This document shows, in pieces, positions 10,939 to 23,620 of a stretch of 64,000 bases of DNA (positions within the stretch are counted from its first letter, which is position 1; every line of letters starts with the position of its first letter). A program made the translations under genes and the position numbers. Under the pieces are notes generated by a model. It was not told the origin of the DNA, did no database searches, and was given only the letters and a program-made list of their open reading frames with translations. Source of the DNA: Cycas panzhihuaensis (taxonomy: Eukaryota; Cycadophyta); assembly GCA_023213395.1 (NCBI GenBank), contig CM041465.1:88605741-88669740 (forward strand), given 5' to 3'.

Positions 10939-13630
10939 CATTAAACATTACGTATATGTGATTATCATATATTTTAATATTCCTCCTTAATGTTTAATAT
11001 CCTTGAATCTTAACTTTAAGTATTTAAGTATTCATCCTTTTATCTTCAACTTATATGCTAGATCATATAACTTATATACTTATATCAACTTATATGTAGT
11101 CATTTGTATATCAGTAGTGATCATCTATAAACAACCAACCTGTAATATAAACCATCACTAAGATCAATATATATAAAGTGTTTTCATATACATCTTCATA
11201 TCTTCACCTATATAACTACTTTTAATCAACATTTTATTGATCATAATTAACATTTTATCAACTATTTATTAAATCAATCAATAAATAGAGTGATATCTGA
11301 GTCCATATAAAGCAATAACCATCTAAAATACATGTGTAACTAGCCTCTATAATTGCTAGTTCTCTAGTTGATCATTTTAGATACATGGTTTATCATCCTT
11401 TCACATTACTTGTAGCATAAATAGCTTCTTTATTCCCTATTAGTTAGATCATATCAATAGCTAAATATTTATTAGATCTCATCTATAACTAATACTTAAT
11501 ATATAACATGAGACTTTTTTTATCTCATTAATAAGTGGATTCCTAATCTTATTATTAATCAAACTTGGTACTCTTACCAAGTGGTGTCATTAATCATCAA
11601 AATAGGTTTAATTATCCAAGTGGTATGTTTATTTAATTAGTGTCTTCTATCCACAAACCCAAATGTATCTATCTAAGGGGGATAATACATGTTCAACATA
11701 TTAAGAATATTTCATATCATTAATTTATCAAATGATTTTTAGTTCATGATTTTTTTGACTAACTTGAAGCCTTTAAATATCATAAATGAGCCTTAATTTA
11801 TTCACATTTAAATAAAACCTTCTTTTTCTTTTACCATCTTTCAAAAATAACTTTACCATCATGTTTGGAGCCTTTGAAAAAATTAGAATGTATGGAATTC
11901 ATCTATCATAAGGTTTTGAGCACTTATATTAATTTTACCTTTCATTTTCATTATCATCTACTATCTAAAGTATGTTGTGTGACCACTTATTTTGATTATC
12001 TTAAATTTCTCTTTCTAATGTAACTAATGACACTTGATTTTAATATATGAGTGATGAATTATACTAAAAAAAGTGCCAATGTGTCATGAAAAACTACATA
12101 ATCCTTAAGAAATGGGTGGTAGATTTGAAAAAATATCAAATATTATATAAAATTTTTAAAAATTAAAAAACTATCCAATTTAATTTACTCCATTTTAGAG
12201 TCCACCCCCTTCATGGCTTAGCCCCTAGTCCCATGGGCTTGCTATATAACCTCATATTGACAAATAAGGGGTTGCGACTAGAATTAAAAATTTATCAAAT
12301 TCACTTAAATTTAAAAATCGAAAATAATTTTTTTATTCTATAAAAAATAATTTATTTGTATAATTTTGTCTTTGCATTCGAAAAATTTCGTACGTGCATC
12401 TCAATTTCTCTATGTATTCTATTTGAATGATTAATAATCTTTAGTGAGTGCATTATTTGTTCCTCCATGGTATACATATGTGGATAATTCTCATATTTCT
12501 ATTTATGGCATGGCATATCATAGAATGCTTTAGGAGCCGTCTAGACATAAAGGTATAGTTTAATCATGTGGGCTCTATTCTGACTAGTACCCATCATTAT
12601 TTTGAGGGTGGCTCTAAATATACTCCTCTGTAGAGTGGTTTTCCTACCTGTACATAACTACATGCTCCATGGATAGCTAGGGCTATAGGTTGCATCTCTA
12701 TATGGCAATAATTATTAGGTGTTTGTAATATTTTTATTTATATGGATGGTATTACTTAGTATGGATGATCTATGGGGGTTAATAGGTATAAGAACAATTA
12801 CTTCCTACTTGTAGACCATTAGCATGTGGTGGCAACCAACTTCATAGGCTCTACGATAAACATTGTGGCATATAACAAAAGTAAAAAAATAAACACTAAG
12901 GCATGGATACCATGTTGTAAAATAGAGAAAAATATAATAAAATTACATTTTGGCTAATGTCTAATGTCACACCCTCATAACATCCTCATAAAATGTATTT
13001 TATTTATGTCATTAATAATATCATTATACCATAAATTATCCATATAACTATTAATTTACTCATGCCCATATTATTCCATTAAAAGAAAATGCCTTCATGT
13101 AAGTTTCATGCGACTATAATATTGTCATGCCCTCATAATTTTCACTTTATCTACATATCAATAATATGCCCTCTTTATTATCCACATAAATATTTCATGT
13201 TGTTGTAATAAACTTAAAATATGACACATATCTCTTTATTGTGCTATTAAAAAAACATGTGTTTTACACCTATTAACATGTTGTTGTATAAGACTATTAC
13301 CTACTTTATACTTACTAATAGGTTTTCCTCATTTTGGCAATGAATCTCACTAAGAGGCACTTGTAAAAGCCTTCAGAATCGTTTAAAAGTGATAGTGAAT
13401 CTTTTAGGAGGACACTTGTAAAAGGCTTCACTATGAACATCAGTAACTACTTCACCTCTTATATGCAGCTAGATCACTAGCATAGCACTAGTATATTTAA
13501 ACTTTTGCCTTAATAAATACACCTCATATCTAGCTCTTGTATCCGTCATAGCTCATATTATCTTATCATACAGGTTTATATAGGTTATCTTCTTAGTGCA
13601 TAAGATCTTATAACCATGGCTCTAATACCA
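10939..13630 (-). mobile_element. E2 internal region of a minus-strand LTR element, no coding recognised
   Basis: The left 41 bases (10,939-10,979) match the right end of the E2 LTR (about 14,070-14,109), so they are the stub of a truncated 3' LTR. Next to it 'ttcctccttaatg' is the complement of a purine tract. At the other end 13,619-13,630 is a primer-binding site in reverse complement. The 2.65 kb between has stops in all frames and I recognise no gag, protease, integrase or reverse transcriptase, so E2 is either non-autonomous or eroded beyond reading by eye. The left LTR was probably destroyed when E1 inserted. Confidence 0.55.
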
Positions 13631-14109
13631 TGTTGAAATATCACTCTAATACCATATTAAAATATATAGTAGTAGAATTTACTCATGAGATATATACACA
13701 AGTAAATAAACAAGCATGTAAAGTAAACTTTAAATATGTAAAGCATTCTATAATATTCAAGCATGACAACATCACCACAAGAGATAGACATTAAGATTTA
13801 TATATGAAAAACCTAGTGTGGAAAAAATCATGTGAGAAGGTGGAGTTTGGACTCCTCTTATGATCATAAATATTATGTCTCCTTTCTTTATTCTTTCTCA
13901 AGTTCTTAAGTAGTGTGTGTATATATTATAATATAATTCACCTCATGAGTAGCCTATGATGTGTCGCAAGCCTTTATATCAACTAATAGTATGATTATAT
14001 GGATATGTATACATCTCACATATCTCGATGTATGAAAATGGTGGGATGGTATATGTGTATATCATATATATTAAAAATTATATATATGTAATTATCATAC
14101 ATGTTAATA
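13631..14109 (-). repeat. E2 5' LTR
   Basis: It starts TGTTGAAATATC next to the reverse-complement primer-binding site GCTCTAATACCA and ends at 'catgttaata', where copia protein sequence of E3 begins abruptly. A second primer-site-like copy lies just inside the LTR (13,644-13,654). A related sequence in the opposite orientation is seen at about 17,960-18,060. E2 therefore appears to have inserted into, or been joined to, the family A copia E3. Confidence 0.65.
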
Positions 14110-15110
14110 AAGGATTACCTCGTCTTTCTTATTCAAAGGGCGTATGTGAAGGATGCATATATGGGAAGCATCACCATTATCCTTTTGCTTTAAATTATGC
14201 TTGGAGAGCTAATGGGAAGTTGAAGCTCATATAAATTGATTTGATGGATCCACTTTCAAACCCTTCCATATTTAGAGCTCTCTATGCTTTGGTATTTATA
14301 GATGACTATACTAGGAAGGCCTAGTTATATTTCCTAAAGAGTAAGTTAGAAGAGTTTATTTACTTTTAAGAATAGAAGGTATATATCAAGAATGAACATG
14401 ATAAAAAAAATAAGATTTGAGGATTAATAATAGTGAGGAGTATAATAATTATGCCTTTAATCAATTATGCTTAGATCATGGTATTAAACAAGAACTAACC
14501 ACCTCATATAACCTATAACAAAATGGTGTTGTTGAGAAAAAAAAATAATACCATAATAGAAATGGCAAGGAATATGATGTATATGAAGAACTTGCCACCT
14601 ATCTTTTAGGTAGAAGTTATTAGGACTTCTATTTATATCCTCAATAGGGTACTAATAAAAGTAGTTCATGGCATGACCCCTAAAAAAAAATAGATTAATC
14701 ATAAACCTAGCATTGACCATTTGAAGAACTTTTTATGCACTACAATTGCACACGTCCTAGAAAAAAATCATAAAAGGTTGGATTACAAGCATTAGAAGTG
14801 TATATTTATGGGGTATTCGTACTAAAATAAAGTTTATAGACTGTGGGATCTATAGGGGAGAAAACTTATGATTAGTTAAGATGCAAGATTTGATGAGTCT
14901 ATGATATATTATACTAAAAAGATATTGTCTAAAGAAGCCTGTAGCCCCCACTACTTTCATTTTTTATTAGTACCTCATCCATTGTAAAGGACAAGGAACC
15001 ATACACTATAATTTAGAGGGAAGAAGAATTAAGTGGAGAAGGTAATAATAAGGAGTAGTCACATGTGGAGGCACTAATAACACTAGGTGTTTTAATATTA
15101 TTATGGGTTA
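14110..15110 (+). pseudogene. E3 family A copia integrase remnant (5'-truncated)
   Basis: Reading starts mid-protein at the E2 junction with GLPRLSYSKGVCEGCIYGKH, the second half of the copia pre-integrase zinc finger (C-x-x-C). The integrase core follows: Asp in IDLMDPLSNPS after an in-frame stop (about 14,240), LVFIDDYTRKA at about 14,290, and at about 14,420 LRINNSEEY, where the second catalytic Asp appears as Asn. The Glu region 'GVVEKKK' lies at about 14,530. E13 at 63,390 has the near-identical VCEGCIY motif, so both belong to one family. Gag, protease and 5' LTR are absent here. Confidence 0.8.
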
Positions 15111-15239
15111 GGAAAACCATTTAAGAATTTAGTATGAAACTATAAAATGATATAAATAAATGAAGAACAAGGAGCCAACATGCTAGTTAGACTCTGGTGG
15201 TTAATTCCATGAACTCCCAAGACCCTACTTTGTATGATA

Positions 15240-16745
15240 AAGCAAAAGACGATTCTTATTAGAGGGTTATTATGGAGGAGGAATTTGGTTCTCTCACAAA
15301 AACTGCAATATGGGAGTTAGTTCCATTGCCTCCTAAGCCTCCTAAAAGAAACCTTGTTAGTTAAAAGTGGGTCTACAAGACCCAGTTCCACTCTAATGTA
15401 GAAGTGGACAAGTATAAGAAGAGACTTATTACTTAGAGGTTTAAGTAGAAGGAATATATCCATTATGAGGAAACATTTACACCAATCTCCAAGATAACAA
15501 TGGCTAGTTTGATCCTTTCATTAGTAGTAAAATATGGTTGAGAGTTACACTAATAGATATGAAGTTAATATTCCTTAATAGAAAGTTAAAAGAGGAGATA
15601 TACATAGGGCAACCTCTTGGTTTTATTAAGGATAAGAGTATCTTGTGTGCCATTTGAAAAAGTAACTCTATAGCCTAAAGCAAGCACCACATGCTTGGTG
15701 TACGAAGATTAATACCAGATTAAAAGAAAAAGGATTTGTTACCATATATCTAGACCCAAATCTATATATTCAAAGGATAGAAAATTTAATACTTTTTAGT
15801 GTGCTATATATTGATGATTTTTGTTCATTGATAACAACTATAATAAAACTATTATGGGAATAAAATCTAATTTAGGACTAACCTTTGACATGATAGATCT
15901 TGAGGCTTTTCTCTACAAATAAAACTAAGACACCTCTAGCTGAAGGTAAATGTAAGACTTGAGATAAGCCAAATGGAAGATAAAATTCTAGCATCACGAA
16001 TAAAATATAAAAAGATCCTACTTAAGAAATTCAATATAGAGAACTAGAAATCTATTAGAACATTGTGCACTAAAGGTCCAAAGCTATTAAAAGATATGAA
16101 TAAGCTTGTAATAGATATAATATTATATAAACAACTATTAGTGAGTCTTATATATTTAATATATACTAAGTTAGATATTTTTGGGTTTGTTTCTCACTGC
16201 ATGTAGAATCCTTAAGAACTACACTCGGTTACTAAGATATATAAAAGGGCTTTTACATATTAATTTTAGAGTACCTTCAATATAGAGAGACATAACTAGT
16301 TAAATATATTGATGTTACTTGGGGTGGAGGTGCCAATGACTATAAGTCCACTATTAGATACATCTTTAATATTAATAATGGATCTATTTTATGGTAATTT
16401 AAGATATAATAAATAGTTATATTATCATCCACTAAGGTAGAGTATCAAGGCCTATTTGTTAGTGTGAGGGAAGTTGTACAGTTGTAAGGACTACTTGATG
16501 TTCTAACAATATAGGGTAGGATGTTGGTTATACTAATTAATAATTAGAGTACCATCTATTTATTAAAGAATCTAGAGTTTTATGCATGTATAAAGAAAAT
16601 TAAGATCTATCACCATTACATATTTAGGCAAAGAAGGTGTAGATCAAGTACTATCTAAACAAAGATTAACATATGGATATATTCACAAAGGTGCTTATTA
16701 AAGATTAATTTATAAAGCTTTGAGCCAAGTTAGGACTTGATGAAG
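15240..16745 (+). pseudogene. E3 family A copia reverse transcriptase and RNase H remnant
   Basis: Reverse transcriptase opens near 15,270 with MEEEFGSLTKTAIWELVPL and continues through KWVYKTQFHSN (15,366), with Trp and Gln codons changed to stops. The catalytic box reads VLYIDDFC near 15,795 (Y-I-D-D). RNase H is visible at about 16,300-16,740: VDVTWGGGANDYKST, then SSTKVEYQGL, then HMDIFTKVLIKD, the 'D-x-x-T-K' end of copia RNase H. The usual active-site context is recognisable but broken by at least a dozen stops. A purine tract follows at 16,753-16,762. Confidence 0.85.
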
Positions 16746-16762
16746 TTATCCTTAAGGGAGGA

Positions 16763-17174
16763 TGTATTGACAAGAGTAATTCTTGCCTTCTCCTAGAGAC
16801 CTTTGATTGAAGATTAAATACACACATTTTTATTACAGGGGAATATTAGAGTGACTAAGTACTAACCACATAGTTAATGTAAATGTGGTTTAATTATTGA
16901 GTTGATTAATTGAATGGACATAATTAGCAAAGAGCTATATCTCTTCCAATGGATATACTATATGGGTTTACATAAATACCAAGCCCTAGGTTAGTTGCAA
17001 TATCTCATTATAGTGTAATCAAGGTAATGGTTAATTTGGCATGGTAGGTTTTTCTTAGAAAGGGTTTTCCCATATAAAACCTATGTATTGTATACTTGTG
17101 CTATTTGATGATTGCTTACTATATATAATCAAGATCTTATTATTTAAGATATATGTAATTTTTATATTTCTTCA
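16763..17174 (+). repeat. E3 3' LTR (family A)
   Basis: The LTR follows the purine tract 'taagggagga' and starts TGTATTGACAAG. It ends near 'tttcttca' at 17,174. It aligns with the E13 5' LTR (60,290-60,640), most clearly over 'ggtaggtttttcttagaaag' here against 'ggtgggttctttcttgaaag' there, and over the starts TGTATTGACA/TGTATTAACA. The E13 copy is shorter by an internal deletion of about 60 bases. Confidence 0.8.
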
Positions 17175-17819
17175 TAAATAAAAATTTTAAACCATGAAAT
17201 GATCAAGAGAACCCATTTTGGAAGACACAAGGTTCATTTTCTACTTATTTCCTTTGCTATGATGTGCCATTCGAGTATTATTTTGAAACTATAATGTTTA
17301 ATCCAATGACATTATAGTGTATTGGTTTTTACATTTGTTATAGTATAATACCCTAATCCTATTATAAAATTATGATAAATTATCATGGTCATTGTTACAT
17401 TTACTACAATATCACATCCTTTTCTTGTATGATTTGATATGGTGCAATACTATGTTCTTCTTTTGAAAATGCATCAAAGTACTAAAGTGCCACTTTGATT
17501 CATTATGGCGTCAACTACATATGGCAAAAAATTTACTTTTACTTGATATTTGGATATGTTTATTCTTGATTTAGGGTTTTATAATTAAAATCTATGGACA
17601 CAAATTATAAATATGTAAAACCATGGATTTGAGCTAACTCTATGGGTAAATTTTGCTTATTTACATATGTATTTATCTGTTAGAGAGGCTTTTATTTTTT
17701 CGGTTATTTCTCATTAACTTCCTCTCAATTGTTTTCTTGGTTTTCTTGGAGTTCTTTGACTTGATCAGTCTTTAGGAGTATACTCATTAGAATATTGAGT
17801 TTAATGAATATTGATATAA
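17175..17819. other. Unassigned AT-rich spacer
   Basis: No family protein, LTR end, purine tract or primer site could be recognised. It holds short ORFs only and looks like old decayed sequence, possibly the original target of E3. Confidence 0.5.
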
Positions 17820-18284
17820 TGTTTAATTAGTAGATGAGTTATCATTGGTTGATGTGAAAGGTTCTTACACATGAGTTTATTAGTTGATATATCAATATGA
17901 TAAGATTGGTTGATATATGAGGTAATGGATTTATAAGTATATACATGTATCAATTTAAGATAAGATGAGATGAGCTAGTGGAAAAGAGTTAAACTCCACT
18001 ATTCTCTCATGGTTTTTCCCATCTAGGTTTTTTCACTTATAAATCTAATGTCTCATGATAATATCTTTCTTATGTATGATTGTGTTATATTAATGTATAT
18101 AAATCTTCACTTAATATGCTTGATACTTATCATAAACATCTCATGAATAATTCTTATTTTATTATTGTTTGTTACAAGTTATATATTAATGAATGCTTTA
18201 TATTCCTCCTATATAATTTATTATTCTGTGTAATAAATTTTAATATGGTATTCCACATTCTACATAAGTCATTTCAGAAATTCT
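17820..18284 (+). repeat. LTR-like sequence related to E2, opposite orientation
   Basis: About 75 bases around 17,965-18,055 ('actccactattctctcatgg' and following) match the reverse complement of 13,790-13,870 in the E2 LTR. Both have the aligned motif 'ctaggttttttcacttataa' or close to it. This suggests a partial LTR of the E2 family on the plus strand. Ends were not found; the right edge is set by the next LTR. Confidence 0.45.
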
Positions 18285-18546
18285 TATTATAATAGCTTGG
18301 TTCATACTTCATGAGGCAAGGTTGTAATACACATTTGTATAATTAATTTTATTATAATATTGGCATTTTATGGTGGGTCCCATGCATAACCAAGTTATGT
18401 ATTATAAATACATAATATATCATATTAACATATAGTTATATAATTATTCTTTGGTCTTAATATAAGTTAAGGTACCATTATGATCCTAGTGCTTATTATT
18501 TATTTTATTGTGTATTATTTATTTTTATCAATTTCATTTCTCTACA
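18285..18546 (+). repeat. E4 5' LTR
   Basis: This 262-bp LTR matches 35,860-36,145, including the block 'tattttatggtgggtcccat' (here with c for t at one site) and 'ttggtcttaat'. It ends TCTACA and is followed directly by a primer-binding site. Its first bases, tattataatagc, correspond to tattagaatatc of the partner. Confidence 0.8.
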
Positions 18547-18558
18547 TGGTGTCAGAGC
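18547..18558 (+). other. E4 primer-binding site
   Basis: TGGTGTCAGAGC differs at one base from the usual TGGTATCAGAGC and abuts the LTR end at 18,546, fixing E4 on the plus strand. Confidence 0.8.
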
Positions 18559-19259
18559 ATATTAGTTTGCTAGTTCTTCATTTGTTATAGGTTATCAGTT
18601 TTGTTAATTTCCCTTGTTAGGGTTTAAAATTTTTATGAGGCTTATAATATATTGTAGGGTTTATGGTCTTTGGTGTATTATTGAGGTTGCCAATATTGGT
18701 ACTAGGCTTTAGAATCTACTCATTGTGCCAAGAGATTTGTTGTGTCAAGCTAGTTATATTTAAACCTGTTCAGGTCATTTGTTCTATTTACTCTCATTTA
18801 TCTCTTATTCATTTGTTTATGTTAATTTGAGAAGTTTGTATTCATTTATGTCATTTGTCTATGGAGTTCATAGTTTCCAATTTATCTTTGCTAGGCCTCT
18901 ATCTACCATAATCATGGTGTGCCATCAATTACATGATGTGTAAAGGGTTTGTTTATTGCCATCTTTAAATTATTATTTTCTTTAAGTAATTAAAGTCTTA
19001 CATCCAATGAAGAGTATGTGCTAGATTAGAATATAGAGAAGTGACCTTCCATAAGCCTTCTTACATATAAGATCATTTTTTTAGTTTGTTTAAAATCGTA
19101 CCCTATTTTTGAGTCAGTTCTATGAAACATCGTTCATCCCATTTTACATGAACATTGTGCCCACTATTTCATCATTGTCACACCAATGCTTATTAAGATT
19201 ATTGCTTGCCTCCATTAAAGATTCTTACATTGAATGATCTTGTTGTAAAGTCAGTGATC
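18559..19259 (+). mobile_element. E4 leader sequence
   Basis: Sequence downstream of the E4 primer-binding site. No protein domain was recognised and stops occur in all frames. It passes into the duplicated segment X at about 19,260. Confidence 0.45.
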
Positions 19260-19620
19260 ATTATGCCATCCACATGAAGTTTTATATACCATATTGAAGA
19301 TTTATTCATCATTAAAGATCAAATTTTTATTTGATAGATTGGCTTTGATTTTTTGAATCAATTATTTTATCATAAACATTATTGTTCATCATTTACACCC
19401 TATTCTATGCTATGTAAATTAACTAATTAAAGCACTAATTTTGTGTAATTTCCACTTGAGGATATATTTCCAATCATTGGATCATTTTTTATCATAGTCT
19501 GGGTACATTTATATGAAGAGAATTTCATGCCCTTTTTCAACCCAAATTTGTCATTGATCCATCCATGTGTTTTATCAATTGTTGAAGGAGATTTTTAGTT
19601 ACTAGTGGATTATGTTTCTA
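19260..19620 (+). repeat. Segment X, left copy
   Basis: About 360 bases aligning with 24,953-25,317 in the same orientation, with shared phrases such as 'ttttatcaatt', 'ttgaaggagattttt' and 'atttcatgccctt'. The two copies flank the E5 coding region. It may be part of the E5 3' LTR, with its element-proximal end deleted, or a separate duplicated sequence. The copy ends where E5 coding starts. Confidence 0.7.
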
Positions 19621-19623
19621 TAT

Positions 19624-21150
19624 TTATTTAAAGAGAAGAAAACAAATATTATCCTCGTTGATAGGTCTCCCCTCAATGATAACTTTACTCAGCTCTAAAT
19701 ATGTATGAATTTTGATAAAGTAATCTATAGTAAGATCTTTGGTAAACACATTCACAAGTAGTTTATCACTCGAACAAAATTTTATTTGTAACATTCCTAA
19801 TTTTATCAGCTCACAAATATAATGGTGCTTGATCTCTATATGCTTTGTACATGTGTGAAACTCCAAATTCTTAGGAAGTTAAATAGCACTCTAATTATGT
19901 ACATGTATGACAGGCATGCTCAACATAATTCTAGGCATCTCTAATAGTCCTTACAACCATATGGCTTCTCTTGCAATGACACCCAGTCCTTGGCACTCAT
20001 CCTCTATAGATAAAAATATAATGGTGGTCTACTTTTTGGTTTTTCATAATACAAAACCATTGACAATGCCAAAAATATAACCTACAGTTGATTTGTGATC
20101 TTTTATATCTTCATCCCAATCTACATCTATATACCCATACAAGTTTGCCTCACCACCATGAAGGTATTCAAGGCTCCCTTCACATATTTTAGGATCCTTT
20201 TGACAATAACCTAATAAGGCTCTTGGGGATTCTACATGAAACAGGAAATGAATCTAATAACATAAGTAATATCTAGCCTAGTATAAGTTAAATAAATCAA
20301 ATTGCCCACTACTTATTGATATAAGATCCCATTTACAGCTGCCTTATCCATATCTTTCATAAGCTTTGTTTCCTTTATATATGGTGTCTTTGCTAGTTTA
20401 CAATCTTCCATGCTGAATCTCTCAAGTAGGTTTATGGCATACCTTACCTATGATAGTATGATATGATCCTCTATCTACCTAACTTTGATGCCCATGAAGT
20501 AATGGAGTTGACCAACATCTAACATTTTAAAAGTGTGTCCCAAATAGGACTTCATTATTGTAATAGTTTTGTTATAGTTACCTATAATAATAAGATTGTT
20601 GGCACACAATATAACAATAACTATTATCAATTTACTCTTTCAAATATAAAGACTCAATTCTAATTAAATTAACATAAACCCATCTTCCTTTAATCTAGTA
20701 TCCATCTTCTCATACTGAGCATGTGGTGCTTATTTTAAGCCATAAAGAGATTTCTTTAGTTGGTATACTAAATGCTCTTGATCATTCTTAATAAATCTTA
20801 GAGTCTATGACTCTAGATCTCCATTAAGAAACATAGACTTAACATCCATTTGGTATAACTCTTGACCATATATAGCTACTAAAGCAAGGATCAATTAGAC
20901 TGTTGACATCTTAGAGACTAATGTAAAAGTATCCTCATAATTAATTCCTTCTTTCTATTTAAAACCCTATGGAATCAGTTGATACTTATACTTGTTGACG
21001 TCTCTATTAGAGTGATACTTCTTCTTGTAAACCCACTTATAACTGACTAGGTTCTTGGACAGAGATAAGGGAATAAGATCCCATGTATCATTCTTCATAA
21101 TCAAGACATACTCCTCCTCTATTGTAGTTCTTTATCACTAGTTTTCCTTC
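19624..21150 (-). pseudogene. E5 copia reverse transcriptase and RNase H remnant
   Basis: On the minus strand, 19,866-19,624 is the end of copia RNase H: CTKHIEIKHHYICELIKLG followed by LLVNVFTKDLTIDYF, the conserved 'K-H-I-E-I' and 'D-x-F-T-K' positions (Asp is Asn here). Upstream, the antisense text at 20,700-20,780 corresponds to the 'L-x-x-S-L-Y-G-L-K-Q' block. The reverse transcriptase start lies near 21,100. A purine tract (ttgaggggaga) at about 19,666-19,676 lies within the last codons. Many stops; inactive. Confidence 0.8.
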
Positions 21151-21299
21151 ATCTCATCATATGAAATAGGATCATTATAGACATTGGTATCCACCACTGG
21201 AGTCTGACTAGGATGTTGTCTTCTTATTTATCGCCCATATGTAAGTTCTTCCACTGTCATGCTAGAGTCTTTAATAGTCCTCCTTACTTATAAAGGAAC

Positions 21300-22600
21300 A
21301 TGGGGTGTTGTCTATGCTGCATTATATAATGGCTTCTCATTAATAATTCCACTTGTTTCAGCTTCTAATCTTGACACAATATCAGGCTCTTCAACCTTAA
21401 CATGCCTATCGATAGGTTTATCAATTAACCAACTAGAAAAAGGAAGAAGTAGAGGATACAACTTGTCTTTAGATATATTTTTAGCATGATACATTGATGA
21501 CTCGTCAAACTTAACATCCCAACTTATCATAATTCTTTTCTCTCATAGATCCCATAGTATATAAGCTTTACTCCCATTCAAGTATCTTATAAAAATACAC
21601 TTTAAACTCTTATGATCCATCTTTTTATGATTTTTGTTAGGGATGTATACATACATAATGTACCAAAATACTTTAAAATAATAAATGGAAGGTTTATAAT
21701 TGATCCAACATTCTTTAGGGGTGATGCCACTAATAACCTTTATTAGGACCTGATTCAACATATAGATAGTTGTTGATACAACTTTTGCCTAAAACATTGA
21801 CAATAAGTTTTTCGAATGCACCATACACCTTACCATCTCCATCATGGTATGATTCTTCTTTTTTATAATACCATTTTATTATGACGTATATGAGACATTC
21901 AACTCCTATTTAATACCATAATTTAGGTTAAACTAATTAAAGATATTATTATCATACTTATTTCCATTATTACTTTTTAAGATCTTTATTTTTTTATCAC
22001 TTTTATTTTCAACAAAATTTTTCCATTTATCAAAATTTTCAAATGCATCAGACTTATTCTTTAAAAAGAACACCTAGACTTTCCTACTGAAATCATTTAT
22101 AAACACAAGAATATATCAAGCACTAGAAATAGAAGGATTAGGTAATAGACCCATTAAATTGATATGGATAAGCTCTAACTTTTCCTTTACTCTCTAAGCA
22201 TAATCTCTGGAAAATAGATAGCAATAATGTTTTCCATATACGCATCCTTCATAAACACCTTTTGAATAAACAACTTGCAATAATCTTACTACCATATGTC
22301 ATTTTTTTCATAAGATAAATGCTTCTATAATTAAGATGACCCAATCATTTGTGCCATAACTTGCTCTTGCCATTAGCACTAGTGATAAAGATATATGAAT
22401 CATTTTAAGGTTTACATTTCTCAAACACCCAAAAAATATCTTGCACTCTCCCAATGGCAACAATAGAGAAGTTCTTCTTTGGATCCTTAAATATACATTA
22501 GTTATTATATAGCTCAATTTTCATACCTTGCTTATAGATTTCATAACTAAATAGAAGATTCAACTTTATGATTGGCACATAGTATATGCCCTTGAATTTT
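21300..22600 (-). pseudogene. E5 copia integrase remnant
   Basis: Read on the minus strand between Gag and reverse transcriptase. The stretch 21,761-21,543 gives GITPKECWINYKPSIYYFKVF, the family's 'T-P-x-E-x-W' plus 'F-x-V-F-G' block after the catalytic Glu, and then KSLKCIFIRYLNGSKAYILW, the C-terminal 'C-I-F-V-G-Y-x-x-x-x-K-A-Y' block. The region 22,517-22,308 holds the HHCC-linked segment in decayed form. The reading frames at 21,259-21,489 on the plus strand are shadows. Confidence 0.75.
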
Positions 22601-22859
22601 CTCCTTGTAAGTGAAATGGAACCAGTTCCTTCTATAAGAAAAATGTAAGAATCTTTAAGAATGACATTTACATCACTTTTACATGTATTAAAAGCATTAA
22701 AGTTACACTTCTGATGGTTATATATTTCGGTGCACTTGAGTTAAGAATCTAGTAATCTTTCCAACTAGACTTAGTCACCCTCAATAATGTCGATACTATC
22801 AATAATATCAATACTTAAATACATTATGATGTAACATTCTTTCCTTTGTCAACTTGGTC

Positions 22860-23620
22860 AACCTTGTGCCTATCCTGCTTCTTTTCTTTGTGGCTTTCTT
22901 TCTTATAGTAGTTATGTTTTCCAATAAACTTCTTCTTCTCTTGAAGTGATTCACCTGTATGCTATGTCAACCTACTCTCTTAAATAGCATACTTTTTCTA
23001 CATATTCATAACCAAATCTTGATTTAAGCTTAACCTAGTAAGCACTCCATGATTCTTTAGCTTAGCATCCTTAGCTAGAATCAAGTTTTTTAGTGACTTA
23101 AATGATTCACCATCCATAGCTTCATCACTACCATAGATAGTTTAGAAGGTTCCAAATATAGCAGACAACTTTGATATAATAATAATAATAAGTAATCCAT
23201 TATTAATTGAGTTTGACTTTAATTCATCCAACTTGTTCTTCAAATTAGTTATCTTATTTAGATAAACACTAATGTTATTCTCATCTTTAACTTTGGAATT
23301 TAATAATTCCAACATGAAAGTAAGATATCTATTCATTTTCTTCTCTTCAAATGTCTCAAAAAACTTGGTTTAGATTTCATGTGGGGTTTCAAGCTTGTGA
23401 ACTAAGTGCTTTGGTTTAGGACCAAATATAACTTTAGCAAACCAACATCCATAAATTATTTTTCCTTGGTATGAATATGTTATTTTTCATCTAAAGGGAT
23501 AGATACAACTCTAGATTTAGTAATGGCCTAAGGTTGATTAACCATTAGGACTAATTCCATATTTATCTTCCATATATTAAAGTTATTCCCATTGAATATT
23601 CCTGGAGGAACTAACTTCTC
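22860..23620 (-). pseudogene. E5 copia Gag remnant (family A related)
   Basis: The minus strand near 23,610 reads PPGIFNGNNFNIWKINMELV, closely similar to the E13 Gag start IFNGNNFNKWKANMEFV. The open stretch 23,336-23,142 encodes YLTFMLELLNSKVKDENNIS, again nearly the same as E13 at 62,338. A zinc knuckle remnant at about 22,935-22,890 reads N-Y-Y-K-K-E-S-H-K-E-K-K, with Cys positions changed. Gag formed the particle shell and packaged element RNA; this copy has stops throughout its first third. Confidence 0.85.
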
